In this document: positions 23,334 to 34,032 of the stretch, one piece after another
How positions within the stretch are numbered: position 1 is the stretch's first letter
How the letters are laid out: every line of letters begins with the position of its first letter
Assembly (NCBI GenBank): GCA_946800325.1
Contig: OX326960.1
Span: 11,630,893-11,694,892 of the forward strand
From: Luzula sylvatica
Taxonomy: Eukaryota > Streptophyta > Magnoliopsida > Poales > Juncaceae
Length of the DNA stretch: 64,000 nucleotides
Direction: 5' to 3'
The notes under the pieces: model-generated
Told to the model about the DNA's origin: nothing
Database searches by the model: none
Seen by the model: the letters and a program-made list of their open reading frames with translations, nothing else
Translations under genes and position numbers: made by a program

Positions 23334-25060
23334 CATCTATAAGTTTCATAATTAATAAATCTACTAGTATCGGAATATAATTATATTTGAGATATAATAC
23401 AATTTTACAAAAAAAATATGACAAAATCATTATTTCATTATTAATCAAAATAGTTCAAGCTATAATAAACATAGAAGTAACGAATCAAATCATACAATGT
23501 GTATGTAGATTTTGTGCATCATTGATAATATAATACTAACGAACAAATTATTTCATACAAAAATGCACTTAATTTGTACATGATATTACGTTATTATTTT
23601 TTTCTTATGTTCAATTATTTAGGTATTATGTATGATTCTTTGTTTTGATTTGAAACTTAATACTTTATTTTCCAAATGTTTGTATTTGTGCGTCAAAAAT
23701 ATTCAAAAAGTATTCAATAAACATCAGTAAAATATTCTTCGTGATTATTTCAAAATAAAATATTCAAATCTCAATTAAACTTTTTTCATTAAACTCTTCC
23801 TACTAACAAAATTTCTCAATTAACCGTAATATACAAATGTACTTTATTGATTAAACAAGTTTTATTTTTGGATTTCAATATTATCTCGTATTTGATCTCT
23901 ATCATCGTGCCAAATATACTAGATGTCTGATGATTATAACATTCGTTGTTGTACAAATATAATAAGAATTATTTATTTTTGGAAGAATTTTTGTATGTCA
24001 TTTCTTTTGGGAAGAAAATTCAAAATATTATATAGTTTCCCACATTATATCATAACATCATCTATGTTCTAATTAGTACATTTAATTAAAATAATAACTA
24101 GTACTTGTTAGCTATTAACTTAATACATAATTATAAATTTGAATCAATATTAACGAATATTTAATGAATTATTTTATTTATCATGTTAATTAAATATAAT
24201 AGTTCAATAATGAAGATATTTTGTTAGATTTTTATTAATCATAAATAAATATTATTATTATTATTAATTATGAACTTAATCTTGAGATTAACTCAATTTT
24301 AATATTTTCTTCTAATTGTGTGCAATTTTTTTATGTCACTTCATCACATTATTTTCACTTGTTATATTATATGTTTGATACATTGATTAATAATTATTGA
24401 TAATTTAAAATTTGAACTTTTTGTTATATTTATGAAATAATTATTTAATTTTATAATAAATTTTGAGGGTATTTTGAATAATGGGAAAGTTCCAACTATT
24501 GTTGTACCGTGATTGGCATGATACCAAACCTTCCAATAAAATTTATCTGTTTTGACAACCATACAAAATATCACAGAATTTTTTTTAAAATTTTCCAATG
24601 TGAGTGTGAGTGTGTGACCAATGACGAGTCAAAGAATGTTTGAACTTTAAAAGGGGTAAATACAAGAAATATAATTAAATCAAAAATTTCATTTCGTAAT
24701 TTATTAATTTCATGATTATTTAATACAATGCTGCTTGCCTTTGGCTGCCATGTTCAGAATATTTTCTGAATCTCATAGCATTTAGAAAATTGAATACAAC
24801 ACGTCTAAATTTAGAAATTTGGGTATAATACATTTTAGATAGGCAACCAATCTCATAGCATAATTTTATTGTGAAGAAAAGGTTGTGACCTAATGATTTT
24901 GATGAACTCCACATTATACAAGAATGATTTAATGATTATTGTGTGAGGTGTGTGGCCGTAAAAGCATGCTTGGCTCCGAATATTTTTTCTGTCACATGAT
25001 CGTTAATCATGAATAAATATTTTTTATTTTTATTTTTATTAATTATGAATATAATATAAA
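23334..25060. repeat. Second copy of the 4.6-6.5 kb segment, no gene
   Basis: Collinear with 4610-6460 ('aataaatctactagtatcgg', 'gcaccaaatatactagatg'-like words). About 290 bp equivalent to 5455-5745 are missing. The BPM-3'-flank module follows at 24610-24960. Confidence 0.7.
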
Positions 25061-25633
25061 AATTAACTCAATTTTATTTTATTTCGAATAAAATAGAGTA
25101 GGCTCTTGAGTCCTACTTCTATTGATTTCATAAAATATTTATAAGTATATACAATATTTGAGGATATTTGCCCTATAAATTAAAAAAAAAACTAATCCTA
25201 AATACCTTCACTTACAATCATATGAACTTACATTTTACAATAAAACCTGATTTCTATTCCATTATTAACTTAGAATTAAAATCCTTGAAACACATTCCCG
25301 ATTTTGCAAATATGAGAACCCTTTTCCTGGGGATGTGTTGACCTATATACAAAAGGTCTTCTTCTGAATAACTCTTCTCTTTTCCGCTTTATTCCGCCCC
25401 TCTTTTCCTTCCTCTTCATCGTCGCTCTTCTCTTCCCCTTCTTCAATGAAACTCTATCAACGTGCTATCTCAATCGGGTTCTAGAACAAACCCTAGATCC
25501 TCCATCGACATCGATCTATCTAGTTCAAGTTGATTTGAAGTCTCTGTCGAATTAATCTGATGAATTAGCGAAACGCTTTGTTGGAGATTTACATCATATG
25601 AATTGGAAGCCTGATTTGTATCGATGAGATCTT

Positions 25634-26122
25634 CTAAACTCGCAACAATACTCTGTAAGTTAAAAACTCTTGATTTGCTGGATTTGCTTGATTTGTTTCT
25701 TCATTTCCTCTTTCTGTTGCATCCAAATCTGAATTAAACCACCAAATGCTTGCGGTTTCATCTTGTAGTTGTATCAGATCCTCCGTTATTTGTTGTCCTT
25801 CTTGCTCTTGTTGTGTCTCTTGTTGATCTTCACTATTTGTAGAACCTATATGATTAAAATTATTAGTGTAGTATGAACATTCAATTGAAGAATCATAAGA
25901 GCTTGTATCTGTTTGACTTGAATCATAAGAACTAGATCCCTCTACTCTGTTTGAATAATTGTGTATCTCATTATACATATATTTATAATTTTCTGAATTT
26001 ATAACTAATAAGTTTAATTTATATTCATAGATGATATGGTCTATTAATTTATATTCATAGATGATATGATACAAGAAGATAGAGATAAGTATTTTATAAT
26101 TTTTTGATTCTTTTTTTATCAA
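25634..26122 (-). CDS. Hypothetical 162-residue open frame within the LINE insertion
   Basis: An open frame overlapping the end of the zf-RVT frame. The first 50 residues are Ile/Tyr/Lys-rich and include a tandem HIIYEYKL repeat. The rest is acidic and Gln/Ser-rich (SSYDSSQTDTSSYDSS, EDQQETQQEQEGQQ). I recognise no family. On the plus strand the same DNA follows a retrotransposon-leader-like stretch, so this may be the antisense of a captured gag or leader. Probably not a real gene. Confidence 0.2.
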   Translation of the reverse strand: MIKKESKNYKILISIFLYHIIYEYKLIDHIIYEYKLNLLVINSENYKYMYNEIHNYSNRVEGSSSYDSSQTDTSSYDSSIECSYYTNNFNHIGSTNSEDQQETQQEQEGQQITEDLIQLQDETASIWWFNSDLDATERGNEETNQANPANQEFLTYRVLLRV

Positions 26123-26437
26123 TTAATATTTTCAATGGTTTAATTTGACTATTAATTTGGATTCCAAGTACCCCATGTAGTTTTTCAAAAAACAATTGTG
26201 TAAAATTACACTGACAAGTTATATGCTTTACATTTTCTTCAGCTTTGAGACAAAGCACACATCTGTTAATTAAAGACCATCCCCTTTTCCTTAAATTATC
26301 AATGGTAAGTATTTTATTAAGATATAATAGCCATAAAAATATTTTAACTTTTAATTCTACTTTAATTTTCCATATTTTATAATATTTTGCTTTAATAAAT
26401 ACTCCATTTGCTAATATTTTGTATGCACTTTTGCAGG
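26094..26437 (-). pseudogene. LINE reverse transcriptase, zf-RVT domain remnant
   Basis: An uninterrupted frame of about 115 codons with no start, opening at the truncation point and ending at TAA 26094-26096. Readable motifs are ILANGVFIKAKYYKIWKIKV, LKVKIFLWLLYLNKIL, DNLRKRGW, then CVLC with HITCQC about 10 residues on, the C-x2-C and H-x3-C zinc ligands. In intact plant LINEs this domain follows the reverse transcriptase and binds nucleic acid. The reverse transcriptase and endonuclease are missing, so this is a dead fragment. Confidence 0.85.
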
Positions 26438-26453
26438 AATTAACTCAATTTTA

Positions 26454-26850
26454 ATTAGTTTTTTCATTTAATTTTGTGTAATTTCATTGTGTGGCATCCT
26501 TACAATTATTTCACTCATTATATGCGGTTAATTTTGAACTAGGGAATAACTATTGATAATTGATAATTGATAATTAACTTCAATATCTTCAAGTTTTATG
26601 TTTTCTATTTGATCTCTTCAAAAGCTGAGGCTCTTTTTACAATCAATGTTGCAAATAGCATCCTATTTTGGATTATTCATTTCAGTTTTGAATCAATTGA
26701 TTAACTTTAGATTATTGTTGCTACTTCTTCGCAGAAACTCTCTATGTTTTAAGAATTATGCAATATATTTTACCTTTTTGTAGGTTTTGTGGTCTATCGA
26801 TCTATTATGTTCAACTGGTTTAACCTCTCTAAATCAATAGCAAAAAATTA
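26454..26850 (-). repeat. H4-BPM flank of unit U5
   Basis: Bases 26575-26690 match the BTB linker of BPM ('cttcaagttttatgtttt', 'caaaagctgagg'). The rest is the common H4 3' flank ('atctattatgttcaactgg'). It is cut off by the LTR-like insertion at about 26851. Confidence 0.6.
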
Positions 26851-27338
26851 GACTGATGTTAATAATATAAACTTGCGGAAGATCTACAGGAGTACCTAAT
26901 TTAACTACCTATCGGTTCATGGGCAGTTATATATTTATGTTGGGCCTTCTCTCTTTTATTTACTTACATTGGGCTTTTGTATTTAGTGATGTAAAATGAT
27001 TAATGAAGTTAGTTAGATGATTAGTGGTTAGGATTAATCGAGTCAGTTAGATGATTAGTGGCTCAGGTTAATCTTAAAATTAATGGTCCAGGTTAATCTT
27101 AAAATTAATGGTCCAGGTTAATCTTAAAATTAATGGTCCAGGTTAATCCACTTAGTAAGTGGTTAATGGAGTCGATGTATAAATAGAAATGGGGTACAAC
27201 AATTGTAATAGAATTATTCATCTTTAATAAAAAGAAAGAGAAGAAGAAGAAAACTGTTCTTGACTTCATCTTCTTTAACTCTCTCTTCCTCTCTAATCAC
27301 TAACTTAAACAATTACATGCAATTCAGAGATCTTTACA
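26851..27338 (+). mobile_element. Solo-LTR-like insertion
   Basis: It interrupts the H4 flank, which is continuous in U2 and U10 (between 'aatagaa' and 'agagattcaaa'). It starts near TGATGTTAATAA and contains a TATAAATA box (27178-27185), then AATAAA near 27225 and a pyrimidine-rich tail, the layout of a plant LTR. A 25-bp unit (AGGTTAATCTTAAAATTAAT plus five bases) is tandemly repeated at about 27064-27150. Exact ends and target duplication could not be fixed. Confidence 0.5.
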
Positions 27339-27453
27339 CCAAGAGATTCAAAGGAATATTCAACACATATTATGAAATAAATCAATTACAAACGTAAATT
27401 TTGATTTAATTCAATTTCTTGTATAGCATTAAAACAGAAAAAACATATTTAAG
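27339..27453 (-). repeat. H4 3' flank of U5, near part
   Basis: Short continuation of the common flank ('gaaataaatcaattacaaac', 'ttaattcaatttcttg'). Confidence 0.5.
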
Positions 27454-27917
27454 TCAACCACCAAATCAAGACGAGCTTCCTCCTTGCCTTTTCAGAGCAT
27501 AAACCACATAATTCCTAAACTAAATCATCCATGAGAGTATGTTCTGGGTACGTAACAGCATTTCTAACCAGGTTCTCAAGAAATATCTTGAAGCCACCAC
27601 GTGGTTCTTCATTGATCAAACCGCAGATGCGCTCTACAACACCACGTCTTGCCAATCAGCGAATTACTCGATTGGTGAATCCATGGGCGTCATCAGCAAG
27701 CACCTTCTTGTTCCTCCTCTTTGATCCGACATTGTCGAAGAACAAAATAGCCTGTAATTGAAGAACAATATTAAATTAAGCTGTTAATCTTCGATATTTC
27801 AAAAGATTAAGAAACATAATTTGAGCAAAGAAAAGAAGAAATACCTTGTTAGAAAGCAAGTTAGGAAACTGAGAGAATGAAACGAAAACCTGCAGTCCAA
27901 AGTGACGAAGGAGGTGC
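27454..27917 (-). pseudogene. Histone H4 pseudogene, unit U5 (single exon copy)
   Basis: 5'UTR exon (about 27845-27917), one intron and one nearly full-length H4 exon (27454-27732). Reading from ATG-TCG-GAT, the ATG frame is wrong. The H4 core is in a shifted frame: RRNKKVLADDAHGFTN, then a TGA where Arg should be, [39 protein letters not shown] 3'UTR-like insert then breaks the C-terminal region before VYALK. The GRGK codons are deleted. From about 27640 rightward it is almost identical to U10; to the left it is visibly more diverged. Confidence 0.88.
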
Positions 27918-27924
27918 TGGATGG

Positions 27925-28040
27925 GGGTTATTTAAGGAGGAGATGGATTGGGTTGATCAATATGAATCGTTGGATTGAAAGTAATTAGACGGACTAGATT
28001 GACAAGGAGAAGAAGTTGTGCAGATGGATGACGTGGTAGA
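27925..28040 (-). promoter_or_regulatory. Histone-type promoter of U5
   Basis: TATA as TTAAATAA (27928-27935), nonamer-like AATCCAACG (27968-27976), and CCACGTCATCCATCTGC (28020-28036), a close match to the type I element. The hexamer ACGTCA is perfect. Confidence 0.7.
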
Positions 28041-29390
28041 GGGAAGCTATTATTAGTTTGTTGCTAATTACGAACAAAAACGGATTATTGAGAATTATCA
28101 ATTAACCGTTGTTTTCAGTGAGGTCCCTATTGTAAACAAACAACAAGATTGGATCATATTGGCCTGAATTTGATAAAAAAAAATATATATATATATATTA
28201 CAAGTTTGTTCACAATAATTCATTCAGCGAGTACTAGATATGAAGACAAGTAACCATACGACTTGTGTACTCGCTACCTGCAATTAATGATTTAGTATTG
28301 ATAAATTTATTTATTCATCCCAAATGCAATGCAAATTAGATAGAAATAACAATTTTTAAAATTAAATATAATATCAAAATGTAATTAAACCAAAATATAA
28401 TTAACAATTATTTAACTTCATGTGGTATTTTTAAATTTACAATTTCAAAAATAATAATATTATTTTATAGGGGAGTTCTATCATACACCCTTTTACAAGG
28501 ATATTTTGGGTATTTTAGCAATTAATTATATTTGTAAAATGGGTATATCATAAAAATTATCTTTCATGGAAATTTTAGTTTAAATGAACAACAAAAAATT
28601 ACAATTTAGTTAAACATTAATTGATAAATATATTTGATATCTTACCTTAAATATTCATAAATGGATAATTACTCCAAATACCCTTGAAAATGGATGTATG
28701 ATAAGGAAATGGGTGTATGATAGAAGCCCCCTATTTTATATATGTTTATAAGTAAGAAGTTTTTTATATTCAATAGATAAACTATTATTCTCGGTCTTGT
28801 TAAGTTTTGAAAAAATGAATATTAAAGTAGTTTTAAGCAAAAACATGAATAAAACATAAACGGTATTATATAAGATTATAACTATTATAAATTAAAAAAA
28901 TATACATAATATATTCACAAATTTAAATTAAATAAAACGTATGTATGAACTATATTGATATGCATGTCAAAAGAAAAAGAAAAAGAAAAATCCAAGTCAG
29001 TATATTTGACGAGAGCTTCTAAAATTTAAGTTGTAAAAGTACAAATAACATAGCCTACGTCCAAAATTAATACAATGTCTTATATTAAAGTATATATATT
29101 GATTGAACAGTTAATGTACATAAAATTGATATGTGATAAATAATTAATAATAACAATTTTTTGTATTAAATAATCAAATCAAATATATACAACGTGTGTC
29201 AAAAGAAATTAACAGAATTTTATATTTCTTGTCTCGTGGAGATTACATTTGGTGTAAAATGTCTTTTTTTAATTTTATATTTTATCATTTCGATTTCTTC
29301 GTAGATAAGAAATGGCTGCCAATTTGAGAAAATTAATATAATGATAATCCAGTCTCCAGACACGAACTCATCCTTCTCATCTTCCCTTGT
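28041..29390. repeat. Upstream module behind U5, no gene
   Basis: Nearly identical to 55340-56230 apart from the MITE at 28470-28731 and small indels, and collinear with 14050-14950. No coding. Confidence 0.7.
28470..28731. mobile_element. Mutator-type MITE, 262 bp
   Basis: Inverted ends GGGGAGTTCTATCATACACC and GGTGTATGATAGAAGCCCCC, with a perfect 9-bp target duplication TATTTTATA (28461-28469, 28732-28740). The sister copy at 55735-55755 and the U2 copy at 14425 have the unoccupied site. A related element lies at 58378-58609. Confidence 0.9.
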
Positions 29391-29770
29391 TTATGTTTTC
29401 ACTTCAGATTATTGTTTCGATTCTGTGTTTTTGCATTTTGTTGCTAATTAGCTCAAACTTTCTCTATGTATAATAATTTTGCAATATTTTTTATCTTCTT
29501 TTTTAGGTATCGTGGTTTATCTATTCTATCGGTATCTAATTATCTATTATATTATGCTGAGCTGGCTGGTTTGACCTCGAAACCAATAGAACAAAATGAG
29601 AGCAACTCTAGAGATTTTGAACACATAAACCATGAAATTAACCAATTACAAAATTCAATTTTGATTTAATTCAATTAAAACAAAACAACATATTTACACA
29701 TTTAAGTCCTCCTATATTTGACAAAAGAATTAAGAATCCCTACACACAAAATGAAGCATTAGGGCCAAGC
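29391..29770 (-). repeat. H4 3' flank of unit U6
   Basis: Common flank ('cagattattgtttcgat', 'catgaaattaaccaattaca'), most like those at 40440-40800 and 57100-57460. No BPM coding remnant remains here. Confidence 0.6.
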
Positions 29771-30366
29771 TCAACCACCAAATCAAGACGTGTTTCTTCA
29801 TAGATCAAACCGATGATCCGCTCAACACCAGCACGTCATGCCAATCGGCAAATTGCCGGATTGGTGAATCCATGGGGCATTATCTCGAAGCTCTTTCTTG
29901 TGCCTCCTCTTTGCTCAGACTTCTCCCACGATCAGACATTGTTGAAGAAGAAATTGGCCTGTAATTGAAGGGCAATAATCAAATTAAGCTGTTAGTATCG
30001 ATATTTCAAAAGATTAAGAAACTTAATTCGAGTTGAGAAAACAAGTAATACCTTGAAGCCACGACGTGTTTCTTCATAGATCAAACCGCTGATCCGCTCA
30101 ACGCCACCACGTCATGCCAATCAGCGAATTGCTGGATTGGTGAATCCATGGGCGTTATCTCAAAGCACCTTCTCGTGCCTCTTTGTTGAAGAAGAAATTA
30201 GGCTGTAATTGAAGAAGGATAATCAAATTAAGATGTTAGTCTTCAATATTTCAAAAGATCAAGAAATATAAGTTGAGTAAAGAAATGAAGAAATACCTTG
30301 AGAGAAAAGCAAGCGACGGAGAGAGAGAATAAAATGAAAACCTGCAGTCCAAAGTGAGGAAGAAAG
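29771..30366 (-). pseudogene. Histone H4 pseudogene, unit U6 (two exon copies)
   Basis: 5'UTR exon (about 30297-30366), partial H4 exon (30052-30185) and second copy (29771-29939). The partial exon has lost its ATG by a deletion joining 'ctctttg' to 'ttgaag'. The second copy has lost everything between ETR and the final FGG-coding triplets, so the stop codon region follows 'gaaacacgt' directly. The second intron keeps GT-AG ends. Not functional. Confidence 0.82.
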
Positions 30367-30377
30367 CGCAAGGTGGG

Positions 30378-30492
30378 GGTTACTTATGGAGGAGATGGTT
30401 TGGGTTGATGAATATGAACCGTTGGATTGCAAGTAATTCGACGGACTAGATTGAGAAAGAGAGAAGTTATTCGGATCAATGACGTGTGGAGA
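30378..30492 (-). promoter_or_regulatory. Histone-type promoter of U6
   Basis: TATA-like ATAAGTAA (30380-30387), nonamer-like AATCCAACG (30420-30428), and CCACACGTCATTGATCCGAA (30470-30489), which keeps both the ACGTCA hexamer and GATCCG octamer half at type I spacing. It is the best type I match in the window. Confidence 0.75.
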
Positions 30493-31933
30493 GATGGGAT
30501 CGTGGGAAGTTTGTGTTGGATTGGAACATAATGAGTCATGACTTGGCTGAATCATAGCTTTTGGGCTTGGTGTATATTATTTGATTGGATCCTGATGGCC
30601 TGTGTTGGAACATAATGTGAGTCATGACCATCATTGTATTTTTAAAAAATAACACCCAAACCAATTTGACTGTGGGCCTATACTTTGAACTATATGGGCC
30701 TAATGGATGTTATACTTCATGTAAAACTAAAATATTGATTCTATATTATAATTTACCAAATTCATGAAAATTAATATAAACATTCTATAATATAAATTAC
30801 CAAATTAATGCAAAATTGAAATATTGATTTTTGTAGTTCATGTAAAATTTATCAAATCAATGCAAAGTATATTTTATTTCATGTATCATTTTCAATATTT
30901 TTGTAATGTCTCTTTCATATTATATTTTTTTAATAATAATGCCAAATTTATGTCTTAAAATATTGATTCTGTAATATAATTTGCCAAATCAATGAAAAAT
31001 TAAAATATTGATTTTTTTTGTCCTGCAGAATTAAAATATTCATTTCTTTAGTTCATGTAAAATTTAACAAATCCATGCAAAGCATATTAAATTTAATGTA
31101 TCTTTTTCAATATTTTTTTTAATGTATCACATAATATTTTTTTTAATTCTACATCTTTCTACACAAATTTTTTCTTAACGTATAATTATGCCAAATTTAT
31201 TTCTTCAAATATTTTTTTTTTATCAAATTTTACTTATCTAATAATTAATTCATAAGAATTTTTGTTTTAATACAAGTTTCTCTACGATATATCTTCCTGT
31301 CTCGCTACAAAACTAAATTAACTATGATATATGAAAAAATATATTATGTAAAACAATCTTAAAATATAAATTAAAAGAGAAATATGACTATGATATATGA
31401 AAAAAATATATTATGTAAAACAATCTTAAAATAGAAATTAAAAGAGAAATATGTTCATTTTTCTGAAACAATATTAAAATTAAACAAGATAATTTGAGGA
31501 AATTTTCAAACGCATATACGTGTCATGTGTAAGTATAATTTTTTTTACCATTTACATAATAAAGAATATCTACCTAATTGAAAAAATACATTAAATAATA
31601 TTTAATAAATATGTATCCTAGAATTTCCCAAAAAGTTTATATATTATTTCATTGCATTTTTAGTATTATAGTGTTTACACATTGTCACGTGTGTCATGAA
31701 TGAAATGATTAGAAAATTCTTTATTTTTACCAAAAAATTAATAAATGTAATTTATATATAATTAATTTTTCGCGACATTGTAAATGCAATGAAAAAAATT
31801 GGAACCTTAATTATACTGAATTCAAATTCAATGAAAAAAACAAATACGAAAAAATACATGTTCAAAAATAAAAATACATGTTCAAAATTAATGATAAAAA
31901 ATTGTGCCGAAGCGGAGCGAGGTAAAATACTAG
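30493..31933 (+). mobile_element. AT-rich block ending in a Helitron-type 3' terminus
   Basis: The right end 'gccgaagcggagcgagg' followed by 'taaaatactag' and a host T has a GC-rich hairpin-like stretch about 10 bp before CTAG, as in plant Helitrons. The block from about 30600 contains repeated 'aaatattgatt' and 'ttcatgtaaaat' words and a duplicated 70-bp tract near 31310 and 31380. The left end is not resolved. No Rep/helicase. Confidence 0.45.
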
Positions 31934-32324
31934 TAGTATTTGTAAATTTACAGTTTCAGTAAGAATCAATTTATTAACTTCAGATTATTGTTTCAATTCT
32001 GTTTTTATTTTGCATTTTGTTGCCGAAACCATCTGTGTATACAAAATTTGCAATAATTTTGCAATAATTTTTAAACTGGCTGGTTTAACCTCTCTAAATG
32101 AATAGAATAAAATGATACTAGCTCTACATATTCAAAGCAATTTTCAAGATATAAAACCTGAAATTAATAAATTTCAATCTTCAATTTTGATTAATTCAAT
32201 TTTTTGTTTTGTAGTACACGAAAAGTATTTACACGTATTTACAACAGGGTCCTCTTATATTGACCAATTGAATAAAGAATCCCTATACGCCATCATCAAT
32301 TACTATATACTATTAGAGCCAGAG
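31934..32324 (-). repeat. H4 3' flank of unit U7
   Basis: Resumes the common flank immediately after the Helitron-type terminus ('aatcaatttattaacttcag', 'gcattttgttgcc'). Confidence 0.6.
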
Positions 32325-32766
32325 CTCGACAACGAAATCCATACAAGGTTCCTCCATGTCTTTTGAATTTTGAAAGCATAACCTACATCCATGGCAGTAA
32401 AAGTTAATCTTCTCGCATGCTCCGTGTACGTCACACCATCTCTAATGACATTCCTAAGAAATATCTTGAAGCCACCACGTCAACACCATGTTTAGCCAAT
32501 CATCGAATTGTTGGCTTGGTGATTCCGTGGGTGTTATCAGCCTTCTTCTGCCTCCTCTTCGATCCGACTTTTCTCACCACCCAACATTGTTGAAGAAGAA
32601 ATTGGCCTGTAATTGAAGAACAATAAATCAAATTAAGCTCTTAGCCGATATTTCAAAAGCCAAATAAATGTTAAATTGAGTAAAGGAAGGAAGAAATACC
32701 TTGAGAGAAAGCAAGAAACAGAGAAAGAGAGAATGAAATGAAAACCTGCAGTCCAAAGTGAGGAAG
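32325..32766 (-). pseudogene. Histone H4 pseudogene, unit U7 (single exon copy)
   Basis: 5'UTR exon (about 32701-32766), intron and one H4 exon (32325-32587). Pieces seen across frames are RGGFKIFL followed by a stop, HGACEK-type shifted reading, and TAMDVGYA in place of TAMDVVYA. The core between the tail and ETRG is shortened and the stop codon is lost. Single-exon structure is probably the ancestral state. Confidence 0.8.
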
Positions 32767-32782
32767 AAGGTGATCGGTGGGG

Positions 32783-32895
32783 GGTTACTTATGGAGGAGA
32801 TGGGTTTGGGTTGATGATTATAAACCGTTGGATTGCAAGTAATTGGACGGATGAGATTTACAATGAGAAGTTTTGCAGATGGATGACGTGGCAGA
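32783..32895 (-). promoter_or_regulatory. Histone-type promoter of U7
   Basis: TATA-like ATAAGTAA (32785-32792), nonamer-like AATCCAACG (32826-32834) and CCACGTCATCCATCTGC (32875-32891), identical to the U5 and U10 element. Confidence 0.7.
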
Positions 32896-33955
32896 GGTGG
32901 GATTGAGGGAAGTTGTTTTTGCCTAATTATTAACCGTTGATTTTCTGTTTGGTCCATATTATTTGATTGGATCATATTCATATTGGCCTGAATTAGGCAT
33001 TGAGATAACAGTTGTGCTAGGGGGCGGCGAGTATCCAGAATTATATTTTTCGTTCTACAAATTATTAATTTAAATAATTACAATAATAATATTAAAATAA
33101 ATTTATTTTTATTATATTAAGATTATCATATTATTATAACTTGTTTATTTATAACCATGCAAATATTTTACAATATAATTATGTGGTGATAAAAAAATAG
33201 CCGGTTTTAATAAAATATTAATACATTAATACAATACAACTAGTGCAATAACATTGATGGATTAATACAATTTTACGAAAAAAACAACAAAATTATATCA
33301 TTATACAGAAGAGAACCGAGTGCCTACCGGAGGTGGAATTGTGACAAGAATATATCCGAGAAGGAGAAAGTGAAACATTCTCTCAGAAATACATATCGGA
33401 ATTCATAAATCCAATACTAAATATGAAGACAATTAATGATTTAGTACTGATAAATATATTTATTCATCCTAAATGCAATGCAAATTAGAGAGAAATAACA
33501 AATTTTAAAATTAAATATAATATCAAAATTAATTAAACCAAAATATAATTAACAATTATTTAACTTCATGTGGTATTTTTAAATTCACAATATCAATAAT
33601 AATAATAATAATGTATATATGTGTTTATAAGTAAGAAGTTATTTATATTAAATAGATAAACTATTATTCTCGGTCTTGTTAAGTTTTGAAAAAATGAATA
33701 TTAAAGTTGTTTTAAGCAAAAGCATGGATAAAACATAAACGGTATTATATACGATTATAACTATTATAAATTAAAAGATTTACATAATATATACACAAAT
33801 TTAAATTAAATAAAATGTATGTATGAACTATATTGATATGCATGTCAAACGAAAAAGACAAATCCAAATCAATATAATTGGCGAGCTTCTAAAATTCAAG
33901 TTGTAAAAGTACAAATAACATAGCCTACGCCCAAAATTAATACAATGTCTTATTT

Positions 33956-33958
<3 letters not shown>
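32896..33958. repeat. Upstream module behind U7, no gene
   Basis: Bases 33420-33955 match 14270-14790 ('ttagtactgataaatata', 'acggtattatatacg'). Bases 33000-33420 are AT-rich with nothing recognised except a GC-richer patch near 33300-33400. Confidence 0.55.

Positions 33959-34030
<72 letters not shown>
33959..34030. repeat. (AT)n-(AG)n microsatellite
   Basis: About 37 bp of AT then 35 bp of AG. In the paralogues (for example 14785) the site reads only 'aaagtatatatattg', so the tract expanded around the insertion that follows. Confidence 0.95.

Positions 34031-34032
<2 letters not shown>

Larger units (their letters stand above)
25077..26437 (-). mobile_element. 5'-truncated LINE-type retrotransposon insertion
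   Basis: A perfect 16-bp repeat, AATTAACTCAATTTTA, flanks it (25061-25076 and 26438-26453), a length typical of target-primed integration. The minus strand begins directly within the C-terminal zinc-binding (zf-RVT) domain of a LINE reverse transcriptase. The 3' end is A-rich (reads 'gaaataaaataaaa' on the minus strand). Between them lies about 1 kb of unexplained sequence. On the plus strand this holds a TATA-like box, a pyrimidine-rich stretch and 'tgctatctcaatcggg', which resembles a mutated retrotransposon primer-binding site. Confidence 0.85.

Noticed and set aside
23334..24930. Independent gene region
   Set aside because: It is a second copy of 4610-6460 and carries only BPM 3'-flank module sequence.
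30259..30555. 98-codon minus-strand frame with Pro/Ser-rich start
   Set aside because: Covers the U6 promoter and 5'UTR; every unit gives a similar frame (21531-21773, 32628-32981, 44115-44306) because the promoter is conserved, not because it is coding.
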